Assembly (NCBI RefSeq): GCF_040654855.1
Contig: NZ_JBFAIU010000085.1
Location: 1-24,064, forward strand
From: Asanoa sp040654855
GTDB lineage: Bacteria > Actinomycetota > Actinomycetes > Mycobacteriales > Micromonosporaceae
DNA: 24,064 bases
Direction: 5' to 3'
In this document: positions 13,569 to 20,018 of the stretch, piece after piece
Numbering within the stretch: the stretch's first letter is position 1
How the letters are laid out: each line of letters opens with the position of its first letter
Notes under the pieces: generated by a model
What the model was told of the DNA's origin: nothing
The model's database searches: none
Seen by the model: only the letters and a program-made list of their open reading frames with translations
Position numbers and translations under genes: made by a program

Positions 13569-14369
13569 GTGACCGCGCTCCTGAACCTCGTCGACGCACT
13601 TGCCATGCTGCTGCTCGTGCCGTTGGCGCTCGGCCTGGTCGGTGCGCCGGCGGCGGTGCGGCGGGTGTGGCCCTGGGTCGCCCTGCCGGCGGCCGTGGCG
13701 CTGTGGCTGCCGCGCGGAGCCGGCGCCGCCGTGCTCGCCGCGCCCTATCTCGTCCTGTCCGTGGCGCTGGCGGTGGTCGCCGTCCGCCGGCTGCGCCGGT
13801 TCGCGGCCGCCGACGTCGCGGTGGCGACCGGGTTCGCGGCGCCCGTGGTCGCCGCGGCCGCGCTGGTCGCCGAGCGGGCCGGGCACCGGCTGCTCGGCTT
13901 CCCGCTGGAGACGCTCGCGCTGACGGTGCCGCACCTGCACTACGCGGGCCTGGTCGCGGCCGTGGTCGCCGCCCTGGTCTGCCGGGCCACCGGCGACTCG
14001 GCGCTCGGCCGCGCGGCCGCCTGGTGCGTGCCGGCCGGCACCGGGACCGTGCTGGTCGGCTACTTCATCGGCGATCCCGTCGAGCTGGCCGGCGCCGCGG
14101 TGCTGACCGTCGGCATGTGGCTCGTCGGCGGGCTGACCGTGGCCCGGGTCCGCGCGCCGGGCTGGGCTCGCGTGCTGTTCGTGATCTCGTCCGGCATGCT
14201 GGTGGTCACGATGCTGCTGGCGCTCGACTGGGCGGCCGGGCACGTCTTCCCGGTGCCGCACCTGTCGATCTCGTGGATGGTGGCGACGCACGGGCTGCTC
14301 AACGCGGTCGGCTTCGCGTTGTGCGCGCTGCTCGCCTGGCGACGGACGGAGACGAGATGGGTTCCCTGA
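13569..14369 (+). CDS. YndJ-like multi-pass membrane protein
   Basis: A 266-residue integral membrane protein with roughly seven to nine hydrophobic helices. The segment TVPHLHYAGL at about residues 119-128, with its His pair, matches my recollection of the Bacillus YndJ family, whose function is unknown although it is often labelled a transporter. The GTG start at 13569 lacks a clear ribosome site; the ATG at 13561 reads directly into a stop. The last 13 bases overlap the following DUF1990 gene, so the two are coupled. A palindromic operator candidate precedes the gene. Confidence 0.78.
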   Translation: MTALLNLVDALAMLLLVPLALGLVGAPAAVRRVWPWVALPAAVALWLPRGAGAAVLAAPYLVLSVALAVVAVRRLRRFAAADVAVATGFAAPVVAAAALVAERAGHRLLGFPLETLALTVPHLHYAGLVAAVVAALVCRATGDSALGRAAAWCVPAGTGTVLVGYFIGDPVELAGAAVLTVGMWLVGGLTVARVRAPGWARVLFVISSGMLVVTMLLALDWAAGHVFPVPHLSISWMVATHGLLNAVGFALCALLAWRRTETRWVP

Positions 14370-14842
14370 CCTACGCCGAGGTCGGCGCGACCGAGACCGG
14401 GCAGCTGCCGCCGGGCTACCGGCACCTGCGCTACCGCACGGCCGTGGGGCACGACGTCTTCGCGGCCGCGGCGGAGGCGGTGCTGACCTGGCGGATGCAC
14501 CGCGCGGCGCGGATCAGGGTGGACACGGCGGCGCCGCGGGCGGCCGCCGGCGTGGACGTGACCATGCACATCGGGCCGCTGCCGGCGCCGTGCCGGGTGG
14601 TCTGGGTGGTCGACGAGCCGGGGCGGGCCGGTTGGGGCTACGGCACGCTGCCGGGCCATCCCGCCCGCGGCGAGGAGGCGTTCGTGGTCAGCCAGGGCGC
14701 CGACGGGACGACCTGGTTCGAGGTGACGGCGTTCAGCGTGCCGGCCGGGCGGCTCATGCGCGCCGCCGGCCCGGTCGGGCCGCTGTTCCAGCGGACCTAC
14801 GCGGCCTGGTGCGCCCGCGCGCTGCGCCGGCTGGTGCGCTAG
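14357..14842 (+). CDS. DUF1990 family protein
   Basis: A 161-residue soluble protein of unknown function. Recognisable pieces are LPPGYRHLRYRTAVGHDVF near the N-terminus, then AAAEAVLTWRMHRAARIRV, WGYGTLPGHPARGEEAF and a C-terminal FQRTYAAWCARALRRL, as in DUF1990 proteins. The family has a START/SRPBCC-like appearance in its second half (inference), suggesting binding of a hydrophobic ligand. The ATG at 14357 lies inside the end of the YndJ-like gene. Pairing with YndJ also occurs elsewhere as far as I recall. The stop shares one CTAG with the convergent glycosylase gene. Confidence 0.82.
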   Translation: MGSLTYAEVGATETGQLPPGYRHLRYRTAVGHDVFAAAAEAVLTWRMHRAARIRVDTAAPRAAAGVDVTMHIGPLPAPCRVVWVVDEPGRAGWGYGTLPGHPARGEEAFVVSQGADGTTWFEVTAFSVPAGRLMRAAGPVGPLFQRTYAAWCARALRRLVR

Positions 14843-15738
14843 AACCTCGCGAACGAGCGGATCGGCATCCGCGGGCCGAACTTCGGTGCCATCAGGCCGC
14901 TGGCCTCCAGCAGCATGCAGACCCGGCCGCGGTGGCCGCGGAACGGCTCGAGCAACTCGAGCATCCGGGCGTCGGTGCCGCGCGCCTCGCCGGCGAGGTT
15001 CCAGGCCACCATGTTCGGGATGTGGAAGTCGCCGACGCTGACGGCGTCCGCGTCGCCGTACGCGATCCGGACGACCTCGGCGGCGGTCCAGACGCCGATG
15101 CCGGTGATCGAGCGCATCCGGGTGGTCGCCTCGGCGGCGGTCGCGCAGCGCTCGATCGCGGCGGCCGCGACGGCGGCCCGGCGCAGCGTGTCGGCCCGCT
15201 TCTGCTCGACGCCGAACGGGTGGAACACCCAGTAGGGCTGGGCCGCGATCACCTCCGGCAGCGGCGGCAGCGTGAGCCCGTCGAGCGGGCCGGGCGCGGG
15301 GGTGCCGAACTTCCGCACGGTCCCCGCGTAGCCCTTGTAGGCCTCCTTGCCGGTGACCTTCTGCTCGAAGATCGCCCGCATGAGCCGGGGGAAGACGATC
15401 CCGGTCGTCGGGATCCGCCGGCCGCGGTGCACCCGGGCCACCTCGCGCACCACGGGGTGGGCGGTGGCCAGCTCGGCGAAACCGGTGAGGTCGTCGCGCA
15501 GCCCGGCGACCGCGTCGGCCTGGTCGACGACCCAGCCCCGGCCCTCGCCGTACCCGGTGGCGGTCAGCTCCTGGCCCTGGCTGCGGAGCGCCAGCGTGGC
15601 CGGACCCTCCGGGGTGTGCGTGGCCCACCAGAACGTGTCGCCGGTGAACCGGGCGCACGGGTCCCAGCGGCTCATCGGGATCGGGCCGACCGAGCCGCCG
15701 AGGTGGTAGCCCTCCGGGACACGCATCACCCGCTGCAC
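14839..15738 (-). CDS. AlkA-type DNA-3-methyladenine glycosylase (HhH-GPD)
   Basis: A 299-residue base-excision glycosylase that removes alkylated bases. The helix-hairpin-helix is ITGIGVWTAAEVVRIA, followed by the catalytic Asp237 in SVGDFHIPN. The central PRLMRAIFEQKVTGKEAYKGY matches the FExxxxQxx helix of the superfamily. The N-terminal region (residues 1-100) is an AlkA-N-like beta domain. There is no Fe-S cluster Cys set. The GTG at 15738 is taken as start because GAGAG lies 8 bases upstream. ATG at 15726 and GTG at 15729 are alternatives. It follows the spermidine-synthase-like gene by 24 bases, so it is probably on the same transcript. Confidence 0.88.
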   Translation of the reverse strand: MQRVMRVPEGYHLGGSVGPIPMSRWDPCARFTGDTFWWATHTPEGPATLALRSQGQELTATGYGEGRGWVVDQADAVAGLRDDLTGFAELATAHPVVREVARVHRGRRIPTTGIVFPRLMRAIFEQKVTGKEAYKGYAGTVRKFGTPAPGPLDGLTLPPLPEVIAAQPYWVFHPFGVEQKRADTLRRAAVAAAAIERCATAAEATTRMRSITGIGVWTAAEVVRIAYGDADAVSVGDFHIPNMVAWNLAGEARGTDARMLELLEPFRGHRGRVCMLLEASGLMAPKFGPRMPIRSFARF

Positions 15739-15762
15739 GGCGTCAACTCTCGCACAGGTGTG

Positions 15763-16635
15763 TCATTCCGCGACCTCGGGCCGGGGGCCGAACATGCCGA
15801 CCGGCGGGGGAGCGGACGGCGTGGCGTCGGCGTCGGTGACGACCGTCTCACCGCCGGCGAACCGGCTCAGGTCGTCGCCGGTCAGCAGCCGGCCGGGGAA
15901 CCAGTCGCCGGCCACCCGGCGGCCGATCTCCGCGGTTGGCAGCGGGGTGTTGGCGGCGGTCAGCACGAGGTTGCCGAACCGCCGGCCGCGCAGCACGGAC
16001 GCGTCGGCCACGAGCGCGACCTCGGCGAACACCTCCGCGACGGTGGCGACCTGGGCCTTGGCCAGCCCGAACGGGGGCCCGTCGGTCATGTTGACCAGGT
16101 AGCGCCCGTCCGGGTGCAGCACCCGGGCGGCCTCGTGGACGAACTCGACCGAGCGCACGCTGGCCGGCGTACGCGCGCCGGAGAACACGTCGACGATCAC
16201 CACGTCGAACTCGTCCTCGTGCGCCTTGCGCAGCTCGGTGCGCGCGTCGCCGATCCGGACCTTCAGCTTGGGGTCGGGCCGCCACGGCAGCCACTCGCGG
16301 ACGAAGTCGACGAGCTTGGCGTCGGCCTCCACGACCCGCTGCCGGCTGCCCGGCCGGCTGGCGGCGATGTAGCGGGCCAGCGTGAGCCCGCCGCCGCCGA
16401 GGTGCAGCACGCGCAGCGGCATCCGGGGCGGCGCGGTCAGGTCGAGGGAGGCGGCGATCCGGCGGACGTACTCGAACTCGAGGTAGGTCGGGTCGTCGAG
16501 GTCCACGTGCGACTGCGGCGCGCCGTCGACCAGCAGCGTCCAGGCGTTCGGCCGGTCGTGGTCGGGCAGCAGCTCCGCGACCCCCGACCCGATCTGGGCG
16601 ACCACCCGCCGCTGCTGTCCGCGCTGTCGACCCAT
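15763..16635 (-). CDS. Spermidine synthase-like methyltransferase-fold protein
   Basis: A 290-residue Rossmann-fold protein of the polyamine aminopropyltransferase superfamily. The nucleotide motif is VLHLGGGGLTLARY, followed by acidic VVEADAKLVDFVREWL and RIGDARTEL. In true spermidine synthases the active-site Asp lies in an LxDxxDPxGP context. Here the equivalent reads VVIVDVFSGARTPASV, so polyamine synthesis is doubtful and the substrate is open. This is the common actinobacterial fused-spermidine-synthase-like paralogue without membrane helices. The ATG at 16635 lies 7 bases after TAGGTT. It is divergent from the sigma factor, with 63 bases between. Confidence 0.83.
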   Translation of the reverse strand: MGRQRGQQRRVVAQIGSGVAELLPDHDRPNAWTLLVDGAPQSHVDLDDPTYLEFEYVRRIAASLDLTAPPRMPLRVLHLGGGGLTLARYIAASRPGSRQRVVEADAKLVDFVREWLPWRPDPKLKVRIGDARTELRKAHEDEFDVVIVDVFSGARTPASVRSVEFVHEAARVLHPDGRYLVNMTDGPPFGLAKAQVATVAEVFAEVALVADASVLRGRRFGNLVLTAANTPLPTAEIGRRVAGDWFPGRLLTGDDLSRFAGGETVVTDADATPSAPPPVGMFGPRPEVAE

Positions 16636-16642
16636 GCCGTCC

Positions 16643-16648
16643 AACCTA
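16643..16648 (-). promoter_or_regulatory. Leaderless -10 element for the spermidine synthase-like gene
   Basis: Minus-strand TAGGTT followed by exactly 7 bases and then the ATG at 16635. It supports this ATG over the longer in-frame extension, which would run antisense to the sigma factor. Confidence 0.5.
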
Positions 16649-16698
16649 ATCTGCTCACCTACCCCTCCGAGCGGGGCGCGGGGAGCGTGTATCCAGAT

Positions 16699-17217
16699 AT
16701 GGCGGCTGAGGACTCGTTCCGCGACTACGTCGCGGCGCGGCTGGCGGGCCTGTCCCGCGCCGCCTACCTGCTGACGGGGGACCGGCATCTCGCGGAAGAT
16801 CTGGTGCAGCAGGCGCTGATCCAGGTCGCCAGCCGGTGGGAGAAGATCTCCGCCGCTGGCGATCCGGATCCGTACGTCCGCCGGGTGCTCTACCACCAGC
16901 ACGTCTCCTGGTGGCGGCGGCGCCGGCTGGTGGACCGGCCGCATGCCGAGCCGCCGGACACCGCGGTGACCGACCGGGTGTCCGACAAGGCGGTGTCCGA
17001 CAAAGACACCGAGCTGACGGTGCGGCAGGCGCTGCGCCGGCTGACCCCGCGGCAGCGGGCCGTGCTGGTGCTGCGTTACTTCGAGGATCTGACCGAGGTG
17101 CAGACCGCCGAGGTGCTCGGCTGCTCGGTCGGCACGGTGAAGAGCAACACCCGCGACGCGCTGGCCCGGCTGCGGGCCACCGCGCCCGAGCTCGAAGACC
17201 TCCGGGGGGCGCGATGA
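16699..17217 (+). CDS. SigE-family ECF RNA polymerase sigma factor
   Basis: A 172-residue extracytoplasmic-function sigma factor. Region 2 is YLLTGDRHLAEDLVQQALIQVASRW. Region 4 is ALRRLTPRQRAVLVLRYFED followed by the helix-turn-helix TEVQTAEVLGCSVGTVKSNT. It belongs to the actinobacterial SigE-family type. The linker carries a 15-base tandem duplication (VSDKA-VSDKD at 16978-17007). The start is ambiguous: ATG 16699 has GGGGAG 13 bases upstream, while GTG 16687 in frame would add four residues. The stop overlaps the next gene as ATGA, so the membrane propeller protein is its likely partner or regulator. Confidence 0.9.
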   Translation: MAAEDSFRDYVAARLAGLSRAAYLLTGDRHLAEDLVQQALIQVASRWEKISAAGDPDPYVRRVLYHQHVSWWRRRRLVDRPHAEPPDTAVTDRVSDKAVSDKDTELTVRQALRRLTPRQRAVLVLRYFEDLTEVQTAEVLGCSVGTVKSNTRDALARLRATAPELEDLRGAR

Positions 17218-18521
17218 GCGAGCGGCTGCTCGATGACCTCGCCGACGAGATGCCGCCGGCGCGGCTTCCCGCCGACCTGTGGACGGCCGGTCGGCGGCTC
17301 CGGCAACGGCGGCGCGTCGGCTACGCCGTCGCCGCGGTCGTCGTGCTGATGCTGGTCGTGGCACTGCCGGGGCTCGCGGCACACCGCCGGGCGGCGCTGG
17401 TGCCGGCCGACGGGCGTGGTGGGGTGCCGTCCCGGGTGGAGCTGCCGCACTTCTGGCAGGCGGCGGTCGGGCAGTGGCCGGCCGGCGCGGGCGGACCGGC
17501 GGCGCTGGTCTATTTCACCGACCGGACGCGCTACTTCGAGAGCACCGGGGTGGCCGTGGGCGTATCCGGCAGCTACCGGCTGATCTACCAGGACATCGGC
17601 GAGGGAGAGGGGCTGCTCACGGCGGACGGGCGCTACTACGTGCGACCCGGGCTGCGGATGCTCGACCTGACCACCGGCGACGAACGGCAGCTGCCGGGCG
17701 CGGGCCAGCCGCTCGCCCTCTCACCCGACGGCCGGGAGCTGCTGGTCGGTGTCGCCAACGACGACGGCGTGATCAGCTACGGCGACGACGCGATACCCGA
17801 CAACGACCCCGACAAGCCGGACGACCTGGTCGCGATCGACCTGCGTACGGGTGAGCGCCGGTTCGTCGCGGTCGGGCGGCTGAACTCGTACAGCACCGCG
17901 GCGTGGTCGCCGGACGGCACCCGGATCGCCGTCGAGGGTCCGGTCGGTCGCGGCGACACCGGGCGGCGCTGGTCCGTCATGGACGCCCGCACCGGCGCAC
18001 CGCTCTGGTCGTTGGACGTGCCGCTGACGCAGGGGCTGTCGGGCCCGGCCGCCTGGACACCCGACGGCCGCCGGCTCGTCGTGTTCTCGTTCACCGGCTG
18101 CACGAGCACCTGCGACCAGGCCGGCTACCTGGCCCGGAGCTGGCGGGTCGAGCAGGCGGACGCGGCGTCCGGCCTGCTGCTGGGCGAGGCGATGCTGATG
18201 CCGTCCGGCGAGCCGGTCCGGTCGATCGGCTGGCAGGACGGCCGCGATCTGGTGTTCACCTACCGTCCGGACCCGGCCGGCGAGGCGCGCACGACGCTGG
18301 TCGCGCTAGGCCCGCAGGGACCGTTCAGGACGCTCGTCGAGACCCCCGCCGGCGTTTCCGGCCTCGCGGTCGCGGGCGACCTGGTCAGGGCCGGCGCTTA
18401 CGGTGGGCCGGCACCCAGCCCGTCGATCTGGGCCGCACCGGCCTGGGCCTACCTGCTGGCCACGGCGCCCTTCCTGCTCCTGGCGCTCTGGATCGTCCGG
18501 CGCCGTCAGCGGCGGGTGTAG
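17214..18521 (+). CDS. Membrane-anchored beta-propeller (PD40-like) protein, putative sigma-factor regulator
   Basis: A 435-residue protein translationally coupled to the ECF sigma factor (ATGA overlap). About 35 cytoplasmic residues (SERLLDDLADEMPPARLPADLW) precede a helix at 36-56. A long outer domain follows with WD40/PD40-like repeats: LALSPDGRELLV, AAWSPDGTRIAVEG and AAWTPDGRRLVVFS. A second membrane helix near the C-terminus ends in RRRQRRV. I see no zinc anti-sigma HxxxCxxC motif. By position it could be a non-canonical anti-sigma factor or a sensor, but that is inference. Two Cys in FTGCTSTCDQ may form a disulphide. The 3' end overlaps the RibD-C-like gene by 16 bases. Confidence 0.78.
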   Translation: MSERLLDDLADEMPPARLPADLWTAGRRLRQRRRVGYAVAAVVVLMLVVALPGLAAHRRAALVPADGRGGVPSRVELPHFWQAAVGQWPAGAGGPAALVYFTDRTRYFESTGVAVGVSGSYRLIYQDIGEGEGLLTADGRYYVRPGLRMLDLTTGDERQLPGAGQPLALSPDGRELLVGVANDDGVISYGDDAIPDNDPDKPDDLVAIDLRTGERRFVAVGRLNSYSTAAWSPDGTRIAVEGPVGRGDTGRRWSVMDARTGAPLWSLDVPLTQGLSGPAAWTPDGRRLVVFSFTGCTSTCDQAGYLARSWRVEQADAASGLLLGEAMLMPSGEPVRSIGWQDGRDLVFTYRPDPAGEARTTLVALGPQGPFRTLVETPAGVSGLAVAGDLVRAGAYGGPAPSPSIWAAPAWAYLLATAPFLLLALWIVRRRQRRV

Positions 18522-19270
18522 CGGAGCATCAGCAGGTCGTCGGCGCCGAGCAGCGTGTGGTGCAGCCGCATCGGTGCCGGGCCGCCCTCCCGGTGCGGGC
18601 CCGCGGTGATCCGTCCCGCCGCCGGGCCGGTCAGCAGCGGCGAGACGGTCAGGCACAGCTCGTCGACCAGGTCCGCGGCGGTCAGGGTGCCGAACAGGTG
18701 CGGGCCGCCCTCGCAGAGGATCTGGTCCAACCCCCGCTCGCGCAGCGCGGCCAGGGCCGCGGTGATGTCGAGTTCGCGCTCGCCGATGCGTACCACGTCG
18801 GCCACATCGGCGAGGCCCGGCGGCGCCGTCGCGGCGGTCGTGGTCAGCACCACCGGCCGGGCCGGCGCCTGGGTGAAGACCGGCGACGCCGGGTCGACGG
18901 CGAGGCTGGCGCTGACGATGGCCAGCGTCGGCGCGTCCGGCAGGCCGTGCGCCCGCCGCCAGGCCCGGCGCGACTCGTCGAGCGTCACCGCCCCGTAGCC
19001 CTCGTGGCGCAGCGTGCCGGCACCGACCAGCAGGCCGTCGCAGACCTTGCGGAGGATGCCGAACACGCGCTTGTCCGCCGGGCCGGACAGGCCGGCCGAG
19101 TAGCCCTCGACCTCGACCGCGCCGTCGACGCTGGTCACGAAATTGACCCGGACAGTCGGCCGTTCGGCCCGGGCGTACCACTGCGTGAGCTGCTCGTCGT
19201 CCAGTTCCTCGCCCGGCGCCGCAGTTGCGTCGACGCTCCACAGGGCACGGATGGTCGGTGCCGTGCTCAC
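18506..19270 (-). CDS. RibD C-terminal domain pyrimidine reductase family protein
   Basis: A 254-residue NADPH-dependent reductase of the dihydrofolate-reductase/RibD-C fold. Motifs: VRVNFVTSVDGAV at the first strand, RVFGILRKVCDGLLVGAGTL, and ILCEGGPHLFGTL for the cofactor loop. The classic role is reduction of the ribosyl side chain in riboflavin synthesis, but standalone copies without a deaminase domain also include enzymes of other pathways, so the role here is open. The start is a GTG at 19270 (VSTAPTIRALWSV) without an obvious ribosome site. It converges with the propeller protein gene (16-base overlap) and is divergent from the pRiA4b-type gene. Confidence 0.85.
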   Translation of the reverse strand: MSTAPTIRALWSVDATAAPGEELDDEQLTQWYARAERPTVRVNFVTSVDGAVEVEGYSAGLSGPADKRVFGILRKVCDGLLVGAGTLRHEGYGAVTLDESRRAWRRAHGLPDAPTLAIVSASLAVDPASPVFTQAPARPVVLTTTAATAPPGLADVADVVRIGERELDITAALAALRERGLDQILCEGGPHLFGTLTAADLVDELCLTVSPLLTGPAAGRITAGPHREGGPAPMRLHHTLLGADDLLMLRYTRR

Positions 19271-19359
19271 AGGCGCGCACCGTTGCTTCGGGAGGCCGCT
19301 CCGGGGGTACGGTGCTGACAGTCGCAGCTCATCCGGCCACCCTATCGAGGTACCAGCTC

Positions 19360-19905
19360 ATGCCCCGGCAGATCTTCCAGGTCAAGGTGACGCTGGCCGA
19401 CGTGCTGCCCGAGGTCTGGCGCCGGGTGGAGGTGCCGGGCGGTTACACGCTCGACCGGGTGCACCGGGTGGTCCAGCACGCGATGGGCTGGCAGGACTAC
19501 CACCTGCACTCCTTCGAGGTCGACGGCGTGCAGTACGGCGAGCCCGACCCCGACGGCGAGCTGGCCGTCCGCGACGAGCTGGACGTGCGCCTCGACGCCG
19601 TCGCGCACAAGGGGACCCGGCTGCTCTACACCTACGACTTCGGCGACTGGTGGGAGCACGACCTGCTGGTCGAGGACGTGTTCGTGGCCGAGCCGGACGA
19701 GCGCTACCCGCGCTGCGTCGCCGGCGAGCGGGCCTGCCCGCCGGAGGACGTGGGTGGGGCGTTCGGCTACGCCGAGCTGCTGGGTGCCCTCTCCGACCCG
19801 GTGCATCCCCAGCACGTGCAGCTCAGGGGCTGGGTCGGCGGTGGCTTCGACCCGGCGGCGTTCGATGTGGCGCGGGCGTCGACGCTGGTGCGCCGCCTCA
19901 CATAA
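19360..19905 (+). CDS. Plasmid pRiA4b ORF-3-like protein
   Basis: A 181-residue protein of the pRiA4b ORF-3 family, widespread and without established function. Hallmarks: IFQVKVTLADVLPEVWRRVE at the start, LDRVHRVVQHAMGWQDYHLH, then YTYDFGDWWEHDLLVED and CVAGERACPPEDVGG, followed by a C-terminal GGFDPAAFDV. The many conserved His, Asp and Cys residues suggest metal binding (inference). The ATG at 19360 is chosen because GAGG lies 10 bases upstream and the family begins here; an earlier in-frame start at 19225 overlaps the divergent reductase. Despite the name nothing else around it looks plasmid-derived. Confidence 0.87.
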   Translation: MPRQIFQVKVTLADVLPEVWRRVEVPGGYTLDRVHRVVQHAMGWQDYHLHSFEVDGVQYGEPDPDGELAVRDELDVRLDAVAHKGTRLLYTYDFGDWWEHDLLVEDVFVAEPDERYPRCVAGERACPPEDVGGAFGYAELLGALSDPVHPQHVQLRGWVGGGFDPAAFDVARASTLVRRLT

Positions 19906-19917
19906 CGGCCCCCAAAG

Positions 19918-19936
19918 GATGAAACTCTCTTTCATC
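19918..19936. promoter_or_regulatory. Dyad GATGAAA-CTCTC-TTTCATC before herA
   Basis: A perfect 7-base inverted repeat with a 5-base spacer lies in an AT-rich island of the 113-base gap between the pRiA4b-type gene and herA. It could be a regulator operator, or part of a weak hairpin after the upstream gene. There is no T-tract. Its composition differs sharply from the flanking GC-rich DNA. Confidence 0.4.
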
Positions 19937-20018
19937 TCATCCGGCACCGCCCCGCGCGTCGGCTGGGAGCTGGTCGTACTGATGTTGCAAGATGCGAGTC
20001 GTGGCAGCGGTGGGAGCG

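Noticed and set aside
16686..16701. TATCCAGATAT before the sigma factor as another copy of the 6117-6242 repeat
   Set aside because: Only a short stretch (ATCCAGATA) resembles the repeat arm, with no hairpin partner nearby; most likely chance.
15763..17382. 539-codon form of the spermidine synthase-like protein
   Set aside because: The extension runs antisense through the sigma factor gene. The ATG at 16635 has family sequence after it and a -10 hexamer before it.
19360..19905. Integrated plasmid or mobile element signalled by the pRiA4b ORF-3-like gene
   Set aside because: The family name is historical. There are no integrase, repeats, replication genes or composition change around it.
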